Shown here: one piece after another, positions 56,316 to 64,000 of the stretch
How the letters are laid out: each line of letters begins with the position of its first letter
Position numbering within the stretch: the first letter of the stretch is position 1
Assembly (NCBI RefSeq): GCF_000237925.1
Contig: NC_031497.1
Span: forward strand, 26,638,205-26,702,204
From: Schistosoma mansoni
Taxonomy: Eukaryota; Platyhelminthes; Trematoda; Strigeidida; Schistosomatidae
DNA length: 64,000 bases
Reading direction: 5' to 3'
Translations under genes and position numbers: made by a program
Notes under the pieces: model-generated
Database searches by the model: none
Told to the model about the DNA's origin: nothing
Seen by the model: only the letters and a program-made list of their open reading frames with translations

Positions 56316-57182
56316 CGAATCAATAATAAGGTATATGCTTTATTGATGCTGTTGTTAGGATTTTTGGATGCTGAATGAATCCTTCATTTGTTATTAATGT
56401 TTATCTTTCTTCAGTTTGTCTCTGTTCTAAGTATACTTTCTACAGTTAAAACTTTTGTCATTCTCCATATGTGTATCTTGAGTAGCGTTATGTCACAGAT
56501 TTTAGTATATTTGATGAAGATTGACGAAGATTGAACCTTATCAGTTGAGAGTATCTGTAACCAAGTGAGAACCGAGTTCATTACTCTCCACTCCAAACAT
56601 CAATGAGTTATCCAATAAGAAACTGAATCCAGATAGTTACTAAGTTTTTTAGTTGTAATAAAATGGCTATATCTAGATAATCTATTCAGAATGAATACAC
56701 ATCAATAAAGATTGATCAAAATCCAATTCTGAATATTATTCAAATCCTTATTATAATAGTGATTGAAACGTCTTACCAGTCGAACAATTCAGCTCGTATG
56801 CCTTTAGCAGCCTTCAGCATATTTTATAGATAACATTGAACTCAAAGTCCTCTTCCACCGACTGATTTGTGTTCACAAGGTATTCAATTATTGAGCTTCT
56901 GTTTGAAGTGTTTCCGCCATATGAACAGGATAAATTGGTAAATTCAAATAGAGTTGATCAGATGAGATCATTCATCTTTAAGATTATTGATCGGTTGGAG
57001 AACATTGTTCAAAAATTTGCTGGGAAGAATATTCGTTTTAGAGAATCGGAAATTCTCCTTTATTAGGACATCTTTAACTCTATTACCCTTCAAAAATCCT
57101 TGTTTATATAAAGTTTATTTGTGCTTTAAGCAATTTCCTCAAGAAGCTTACTGTTACCATGTTGAACAGAAATGATATGATA
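56316..57182. other. Unassigned sequence
   Basis: A 65-codon plus frame at 56869-57066 follows a CACAAG acceptor-like site but has no donor. Not called. Confidence 0.35.
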
Positions 57183-57365
57183 AGATGGTGGCTGGAGGTA
57201 ATCAACAGGAAACCCTGGACCCGGGTTTCGTGCTACTTGGCACTCGTCAGCAAGGTGTACTGGTGCTCCCTGACAGATTCGATCCCGTATCACTCAGCTA
57301 CACAGTCAGAGACGTTACCACTGAGCTATTCGGGCCGCGACCAACCTCCTGTAGGACTGAGATGT
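57183..57365 (-). mobile_element. C-family tRNA-headed hammerhead SINE, best copy C3
   Basis: Minus strand: tRNA-like head (57265-57345; box A TAGCTCAGTGG, box B GGGATCGAATC), hammerhead at 57211-57256, then CCTGTTGATTACCTCC. Shares its whole length with C1 apart from a small deletion. Confidence 0.85.
57211..57256 (-). ncRNA. Hammerhead ribozyme of C3, apparently intact
   Basis: Minus strand: CCTTG, core CTGACGAG, stem II GTGC-CAAGTA-GCAC (four perfect pairs), GAAA, stem III CCCGGG with no loop, triplet GTC, then CAGGG pairing with CCTTG (one G-U). Every core residue matches the hammerhead consensus. The short stem III suggests it acts in dimers or cotranscriptionally in tandem RNA. Confidence 0.8.
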
Positions 57366-57571
57366 AATCACAATTGATTGATCACTTTGTGGTGATCAAT
57401 GTTATGCGTGTCATGTCCTTCTTAGTGCTGATCGAATGCTATCGATTATATGAACACTATTATTTTAATGATTATCATCTTGGAAAATAAGTAAGTATCT
57501 ATACATAAGGGATATATGACATAACCGAAGAATGTTGACATTAGAAAACAGTTTTTACATATTCACTACAG

Positions 57572-57719
57572 GTATCAATCTATTAGATTATGTAATGACA
57601 TATCTGTTTTGTGTTTGTTTTTGTATTGACTATAAGTGGGATCAATATACCGGTTATATAAATTGGAAAGTATGTCATTCAAATCAAAGAATAGAGGAAT
57701 ACAATCCTAAAATAGATAG
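57572..57719 (+). CDS. Candidate internal exon, unrecognised
   Basis: Bounded by a pyrimidine-rich acceptor (TTTTTACATATTCACTACAG, ending at 57571) and a strong donor (GATAG|GTAAGTAG, GT at 57720-57721). The 148-nt segment is open in the frame beginning (G)GT ATC AAT: a hydrophobic, Cys-containing stretch (VMTYLFCVCFC) then YKWDQYTGYINWKVCHSN. Phase 1 in, phase 0 only if extended. It belongs to no repeat family here. The donor overlaps a GTAG/GATA run, so it may be coincidental. No partner exon was found. Confidence 0.3.
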
Positions 57720-57721
57720 GT

Positions 57722-58109
57722 AAGTAGATAGATGAATAAGTAGGTTGGTAGGGGGTAGTTGTATGCATAGAATGATGATTTGTTTTTTTGGCATTTAAGT
57801 TTCAGTACTTGTTTTTTTTAATTTTTAACTTAGTTAATAGACAGAATTAGGATGGTGATGATGATGATGACTTGTGTCATTGGTAATAAGAACTAGCAAA
57901 CCATTAAAACCTAAGGTGGGGGGGATGGATAAGATTGTATAATTTCATTTCAACTAGAGACTTTTGCCAGTGTTTTTTGTGAAGGTCTACGATGTTACGG
58001 AATTATGTACTCTGACGGTTCAACAGTGAGTATTGCATTTGATACCTGAATATTTGAAACTGACTTTATCATTGTTTACTTTTCCTTCAGAATTTTCCAT
58101 TCTTGAACC
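57722..58109. other. Unassigned sequence
   Basis: GATGAT run near 57855. Nothing else. Confidence 0.4.
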
Positions 58110-58984
58110 CCGAATGAACGACAAGAGGGGAAGCACGGAATAAAATGGACATCTCAGAATGAATTAGACGATTCGCACATTACAGATGACTTAGCCCTCC
58201 TATCTCATACACATGAACAAATACAGAAGAAGACAACAAACGTAGCAGCAGTTTCTACATCAATAGGCCTCAACATATACGAAGGAAAAAGCAAGATTCT
58301 CAAATACAACACGGAGAATAGTAACCCAATCACACTTTATGGTGAAACTCTGAAAGATGTGGAAACATTCACGTACCTGGGAAGCATCATTGATAAACAA
58401 GGAGGATCTGATGCAGATGTAAAGGCGAGGATTGGCAAACACAGAGCAGCATTTCTACAATAAAAGAACAACTGGAACTCAAAACAACTGTCAACTAATT
58501 TCAAAGTGAGAATCTTCAATACGAACGTCAAGACAGTCAGTCCTACTGTACGGAGATGAAATGTGGAGAACTATTACAACCATCATCAAGAAGGTAGAAG
58601 TATTTATAAACAGTTGTCTATGCAAAATACTCAACATCCATTGGCCGGATACTATCAGCAACAGCGTTTTATGGGAGAAGACAAACCAGGTTCCAGCTGA
58701 AGAGGAAGTTAGGAAATGACGTTGGAAGTGGATCGGATATACATTAAGGAAATCATTAAACAGCATCACGAGGCAATCGCTAACTTGTAGTGGTGAAGGG
58801 AAGCGGAAAAGAGGAATGCCAAAGAACACATTACGCCGGGAAATAGAAGCAGATATGAAAAGGATGAATGTTAACTGGAAAGAACTGGAAAGGATTGCCC
58901 ATGACAGGGTTGGATGGAGAATGCTGATGTGCGGCCTATGCTCCTCGAAGAGTAGTAACAGGCGTAAGTAAGTAAGTAAGTAAG
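58110..58984 (+). mobile_element. RTE-like LINE 3' fragment R15
   Basis: The longest RT read here. It starts at the catalytic motif region (TDDLALLSHTHEQIQ, where family members have FADD), then SIGLNIYEGKSKIL, VETFTYLGSIIDKQG, SDADVKARIGKHRAAFL and [11 protein letters not shown], ending in (GTAA)n at 58965-58984. Two stops and a 4-nt duplication in the VLLYG region (GTCAGTCAGTCC) break the frame. Confidence 0.85.
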
Positions 58985-59297
58985 AATGAACGACAAAATG
59001 ACGGAATTACGATAAGTGCCACGATCAGTTTGGGTATATAATACACGGATATTTATAAGTTTGTATGTGAAATCGAAAAACAGGAAGCAGGTTAAATTAA
59101 GTAAAAAAATTGATAATTATCACAATCGTGGTCTTATATGGAATCTTTTAATCTATTATTAGTTCCTTTATTCTTTTCCAAAGTATTCACGACAACTTTC
59201 AACAAACAGTCAGACATATTAATATAATGGTGTCATCAAATTACACCCTAATTCAATTGATGTCCTTTTCTTTTAGCATGTGGAATTATCTTCAAAC

Positions 59298-59720
59298 TTA
59301 CTTACTTACTTATGTCTGTTACCCCTCGTGGAGGGGCATAGGCCGCACATCAGCATTCTCCATCCAACACTGTCCTGGGCCTTCCTTTCCAGTTAACATG
59401 CATCCTTTTCATATCTGCTTCTATTTCCCGGCGTAATGTGTTCTTTGGAATTCCTCTTTTCCGCTTCCCTTCCGGATTCCTGGTTAGGGATTGCCTCGTG
59501 TTGCAGTTTGGCGATTTCCTCAATGTATGTCCGATCCACTTCCAAGATCTTTTCCTAACTTCCTCTTCAGCTGGAACCTGGTTTGTTCTCTTCCATTGTA
59601 GTAGGTTGTTACTGATGGTATTCGGTCAGTGAATGTTGAGTATTTTGCATAGACAACTGTTTATAAATACTTGTACCTTCTTGACGATGGATTTAGTATT
59701 TCTCCATTTATTCTCAAACA
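59298..59720 (-). mobile_element. RTE-like LINE 3' fragment R16
   Basis: Minus strand, tail first (ACTTACTTACTTATG), then the C-terminal region up to [11 protein letters not shown] (about 59655-59690). It faces R15. Confidence 0.85.
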
Positions 59721-59764
59721 TACAGATGTAATTGTAACTATAGAAATGTGGAACTTGTACAGCT

Positions 59765-60020
59765 TCGTTGAAATCATGAATCGATCAGCATCGAAACATC
59801 ATTGAAAACCTGGAAGCACTCAATACATGTTTCCTTCTAGTATGGGACTACTCAGTAATGTAGATCAACACCACCACTACCACCACCGAAGATCGAGCTC
59901 TGGACCTTCGATGTCGCTAAGGAACGCTCAATCTCTAAACCATTCAGTCAGCATCCAACGGTCCTTATGTCTAACTTCAATTAATTCATGACACTGCGTG
60001 ACCATCTTCCATTATCTTTA
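59765..60020 (-). mobile_element. B-family SINE copy
   Basis: Minus strand, tail (AAACCTGGAAGCACTCAATAC), diverged hammerhead, head at 59880-59960. Confidence 0.7.
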
Positions 60021-60329
60021 ATAGGTAATAAGACATAGAGAAGTATGCATGTCATTGTACACGTAAAGTTTTAATTAGTTCATCCATTAATGATAATTAT
60101 TAATGCCTAGAAAGAAATAACCAACAATTATATGTTTCAATAATCAAACTATTATCTTTTATCAAGTTAGAGTTTTGCCTAGTTTGAGGAATTTTCATTG
60201 TTGACTTCACCAACCAAATTAGCTTGACCCTTCCATATGGAGTCTAATCCAGGGACATTCAATCCTGAAAGAACTTCTAACCTCTAAATTACTGAGCTAA
60301 CATATAATGATGTTAACGTGTAACTTTAA

Positions 60330-60670
60330 TGAATCATGTGCTCACTAGTGACTGACCACAAGATCTAACTTTTGGAATTATAGTGAGAATTAATGACTAA
60401 TAGAATTTAATCATGTTGAATGTGAGAAAGATATCCACCACAAGTAATAGAAGATAGTCATGCAATATCTTGAATTGATTAAAGTTAGACATCTAAATGT
60501 TTTAATGTCAGCTCAATGGTCTCGAGATTGAGCCTTCGTGCATATGACTGAATTCCCTGCGACCGACCTAATGAATTGGATTCATTAGTTTACACTATTG
60601 AAGAGTCCTATACTGGGACGAGATAGATATCCAGACGTTTTTCTAGTTTACAATGCTGGTCTATTTAAAA
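60330..60670 (+). mobile_element. B-family SINE copy, diverged
   Basis: Flank from ATGTGCTCACTAGTGACTGA, degenerate head (60500-60580), hammerhead relic CACTATTGAAGAGTCCTATAC at about 60592, truncated tail. Confidence 0.65.
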
Positions 60671-60711
60671 TCAGTTTTATAATTTATACTATGGATATTA
60701 TTTTCTGTCTG

Positions 60712-61390
60712 TACTATCAACAACAACCTACTATGGGAGAGAACAAACCAGATTGCAGTGGAGGAAGAAATCAGGAAGAAGAGCTGGGAGTGGATAGGAC
60801 ACACATTGAGGAAAGCAATCCACTGTGCCACAAGGCAAGCCTTGAATTGGATTGGCAAAGCAAGAGCAGCATATCTACGACTGAAGAACATCCGGAACTC
60901 AAAACAACTGTCTGTCAACCAACACCAAGATCAAAATATTCAATACAAGTGTCAGGACAGTCCTACTGTATGAGGCGTAAACTTGGAGAACTACGAAAAC
61001 TATCATCCAGAAGATACAAGTGTTTATTAACGGTTATCTACGGAAAATAATTCGGATTCGTTGGCAACAACCTACTACGCGAGAGAACAAACCAGATTCC
61101 AGAGAAGGGAGAAATCAGGAAGAAGTGCTGGAAGTGGATTGGGCACACCTTGAGGAAATCACCCAACTGCGTCACAAGACAAGTCCTTATCACTTGGAAT
61201 CCCGAAGGTCAAAGAAGGAGAGGAAGACCAAAGAACACATTACACCGAGAAATGGAAACAGACATGAGAAGAATGAACAACAACTGGATGGAACTAGAAT
61301 AGAAGGCTCAGTAGATAGTGTGCTGGAGAGAATGCTGGTCGTCGGCCCATGCTCCATCGAGGGGGGGGGGTAACAGACGTAAGCAACTAA
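60712..61390 (+). mobile_element. RTE-like LINE 3' fragment R17 with internal duplication
   Basis: 60712-60850 carries the C-terminal piece ([28 protein letters not shown]). 60853-61390 goes back upstream ([19 protein letters not shown]) and repeats the same C-terminal piece (61060-61195) before the 3' end (ACGTAAGCAACTAAG). Confidence 0.8.
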
Positions 61391-61649
61391 GTATATTATT
61401 TCCTTATTGATGATTCTGATATTTTTTGTTTATTGATCCAGTTAGGTTGTTTGATAAAAGAGAAAAAAGTTTTCTTCATGTACTTTTTATTTGTATTTCA
61501 ATTAACCTAATTTGATTAAATTTGCATAAATTAATTGATTAATAAAAGAAAACAACTACTACTAATACAACAATAGAGTATCAGCAACAGGTTTATAGAA
61601 TAAAACGAAGAAAGAACATCGATGTGAATAGAACGACATAAATTCATTT
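61391..61649. other. Unassigned AT-rich sequence
   Basis: Nothing recognised. Confidence 0.4.
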
Positions 61650-62060
61650 CAGAAAAGGGTTTTTGTGGAGATTATAGTAATTTGATATAGTTGAATTCAT
61701 GAGTCCATTGAAGATAGACCATCATGGAAAACCTAGAAGTACTGGACGGTCAATTCCTTCTATTGTGGGACTCCTCAGTGGCAGTGCGCATCTACAATCC
61801 CATCTCATGAGATTAGAATCCAGGACCTATCAGTTTCGCGCACGAGTGCTTAACCTCTAGACCACTGAGCTGGCCGCCATTCAATGGTGTTAATGTCTAA
61901 CTTCAACTAATCCACGAAATTGAACAACCATTCACCAATATCTTCAGTGAGTTGATATCTCCCAACAGATCTGGTTGAACTCCACTGGTCACTGCTTCTC
62001 ACTAGAACTCCAGGAAATACCTCATGGAGTCAGTCACTAGTGAGCACATGATTATCATAA
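61650..62060 (-). mobile_element. B-family SINE, near-complete copy
   Basis: Minus strand: tail, inserted-form hammerhead (61740-61790), head at 61800-61880, full flank to GTGAGCACATGATTATCAT. Confidence 0.85.
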
Positions 62061-62349
62061 CTCAATTTATCTCTTACAATGTTTATATTTATAACTTTTA
62101 ATTCTGTTCATATTTGTCTAACCATTATGATGTTTATATAATAATGAATAGAATAGTATAATACATAGATCGGTTTCTTTTTTTTACAAGTACACGCCTA
62201 AGTTACTATGGTTACTTACGTAATTTCACATCGAAAAAAAGGAGGCTAATATCGATTGTGAAAATATTGTAAAAACAAAAAAATTTTTTTCTTTTTAATA
62301 CCAATCAAATAAGAATAGATAGTCTATTTACATCAAAAAAGGGGGTAAT

Positions 62350-62510
62350 CAGAAGGGGGTTTTGTGGAGATTTCAATATTTTCATAGTTGAAATCATGAG
62401 TCAATTGAAGATAGACCACCATGGAAAACCTGGAAGCACTGGACGGCCCTTTCCTCCTATTATGGGACTCAACTATGAAAAATACTGAAACTCCACAAAA
62501 CCCCTTCTGT
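62350..62510. mobile_element. B-family short foldback
   Basis: A minus-strand tail (CAGAAGGGGGTTTTGTGG...) turns at about 62465 into a plus-strand tail (AACTATGAAAAATACTGAAA...CCCCTTCTG). Head and hammerhead lost. Confidence 0.8.
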
Positions 62511-62764
62511 ATATAACTCAGTTGTTATGGTGATTAATCGCTGATTACATAACATAGTCATAAATTTGTTAATTGTAAAAATGAATGATTAATCTTCAAA
62601 TTTTCAAAGTGAACATTAATCCTATCAAGATTTCATAAACTTCATCATGATAACAAGTTTAAAACAGTATAATACCTAAGTCCTAGAAGTTTCCTTTTAA
62701 CTATTACTGATTAGTTGATACTGAACATCTCTATATTGTCAATCCTTACTAGTTTATTCATATA

Positions 62765-63160
62765 TCAGAATGGGGTTTTGTGAAGACTTTAGTAATTTTA
62801 TAGTTGAATTCATGAGTCAATTGAAGCTAGACCACGATGGAAAACTCGAAAGCACTAGACGGTCGATTCCTCCTTAGTGGCAGTGCGTATCCACAATCTC
62901 ACCTCACGAGATTCCAACCCAGGACCTATAAGTTTCGCGTGCGAGCGCTTAACCTCTAGACCACTTAGCCGGCTGGCACCCAACAATGTTAATGTCTAAC
63001 CTCAACTAATCCATGAAATTGAGCGACACATTCACCATTATCTTCAATGAGTTATACTATCTCACAACAGATTCGGTTGAACTCCACTGGTCACTGCTTC
63101 CCACTAGAATCCCTGGAAATGACTCTTGAAGTCGGTCACCAGTGAGCATATAATTAATGA
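62765..63160 (-). mobile_element. B-family SINE, near-complete copy
   Basis: Minus strand, small deletion in the hammerhead, head at 62915-62975, flank to GTGAGCATATAATTA. Confidence 0.8.
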
Positions 63161-63594
63161 TATATAGCAAAAACTTATTTCATAGTGGATGGAACACTTG
63201 TCTCACATATCATTGTTAACCATGATTACATTACAATTATACAACGTTATTTATTCCATTTTACTGGATAGGTATCCAATGATATAGAAATCACATATAT
63301 ACATTTGTGACAAAAATAAACTAACCTGTCTGACTTACGCTCCTATTGCAACTAGCTGTCTATCTATCTATCTATCTATCTATCCATTCATTCATAAATC
63401 ATGCTATTTATATACATATATATACGTAACTATTCAAATCACCAGCTACCCATCTACCTACCTACCTATCGATTGATTGATTGATTGATTTTAAATAGCC
63501 CCATTTGCCTTACTTATCACTATCCATTGTACTATAAAGTCATGATATTAATGATTGGATTGGTAGATGCAGATGTATATTTACATAGTAACTA
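63161..63594. other. Unassigned with (CTAT)n and (GATT)n runs
   Basis: (CTAT)n at 63357-63385, AT run at 63409-63425, (CTAC)n and (GATT)n at 63447-63492. Confidence 0.6.
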
Positions 63595-63885
63595 ATACCA
63601 TGGCTAGCTAAGGCGATAACGTAATGGCATTTGAAGTGAACGGTATTGGGTTCGAGTCCCAAAGCGAATATTAACACTGGAATGCAGGTACATCCAACTA
63701 ACCAGTCCCAAATAGGACAAAACATAAGTCTTGGATACCATTGCTAGCCACTATCCATTTTTGCTTATAATATTTGTGAATTAGGACAATATTTTGAGGC
63801 AATCCAATAATCAGAGACTGATCCATTACAATTCTAACACATCAAATAGGAAGATACAAGCAAACAATACCAAGTGAACTAGTAC
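63595..63885 (+). mobile_element. A-family SINE copy
   Basis: Head from GGCTAGCTAAGGCGATAACG with GGGTTCGAGTCCC, hammerhead diverged (CCAACTAACCAGTCCCAAATAGG, GACAAAACATAAGTC), tail to AACAATACCAAGTGAA. Confidence 0.8.
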
Positions 63886-64000
63886 CATCAATTAAAAGAA
63901 GAATGAATGGTAAATTATTTAAATTTAGATCCTCATCAATTACAAAAAAAAAGAATTTGACTACATTTCCGGTTTATTCAATAATGATTAGGTTTTCATT

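Noticed and set aside
1-64000. CRISPR arrays, bacterial operons, phage or ribosomal RNA genes
   Set aside because: No regularly spaced identical repeats, no ribosome-binding-site-led gene clusters and no rRNA-like sequence; the window is clearly eukaryotic repeat DNA.

Overview
This is a repeat-dense, AT-rich eukaryotic window, most likely from a schistosome (digenean flatworm). The main reason is a large set of tRNA-headed repeats carrying hammerhead self-cleaving ribozymes, with core strings such as CTGACGAGTCCCAAATAGGA followed by CGAAACGCGCG. This is the hallmark of Smalpha-type SINEs of Schistosoma. Supporting signs are many 5'-truncated RTE-like LINE fragments ending in short TAAG tails, and GATA/CA microsatellites. 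The species cannot be resolved. I see no complete protein-coding gene. The window looks intergenic or intronic.

Repeat families (names are mine). A = Smalpha-like SINE, unit about 334-336 bp, tRNA-like head then hammerhead. B = second SINE family, unit about 403-414 bp, same layout, core CTGAGGAG...GACGAAACGG; it is the commonest family here, about 36 copies or fragments. C = third SINE family, tRNA-like head then hammerhead CTGACGAG...GCACGAAACC, three copies. D = one relic of a possible fourth family. R = RTE-like LINE, 17 fragments, mostly the C-terminal end of the reverse transcriptase. L = about 270-bp LTR-like repeat with TGTGGTG...CACCACA ends. M and T = LTR-like repeats with TATA-like boxes. 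W = interspersed repeat of unknown class. P = foldback repeat. S = short segment shared by two loci.

Layout. 1-5 kb: W copies around an assembly gap, a long foldback (perfect 56-bp arms), LINE fragment R1. 5-14 kb: B, C, M, L and A copies, including an A copy with clear target-site duplications (TSDs). 14-24 kb: LINE fragments, B copies, a candidate first coding exon (17569-17839, minus) and a decayed gene-like segment (23172-23949, minus). 24-36 kb: the densest LINE region, a palindromic P element, a head-to-head A composite, the only convincing tRNA gene (tRNA-Leu-CAG, 34521-34603), and tandem A and B copies. 36-55 kb: A/B/L/W copies, an A element nested in an L element, a long GATA tract, and a second gap inside an A copy. 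55-64 kb: LINE fragments, a C copy, a candidate internal exon (57572-57719), and B and A copies.

The main result is that at least three sequence-distinct families share one design: Pol III-type tRNA head, then hammerhead, then family-specific body. In A and B the genomic copies are longer than one unit, with direct terminal repeats, as if copied from a circular or tandem RNA template. All computations here were done by eye, repeat boundaries are usually good to about 10-30 bp, and no database search was possible.
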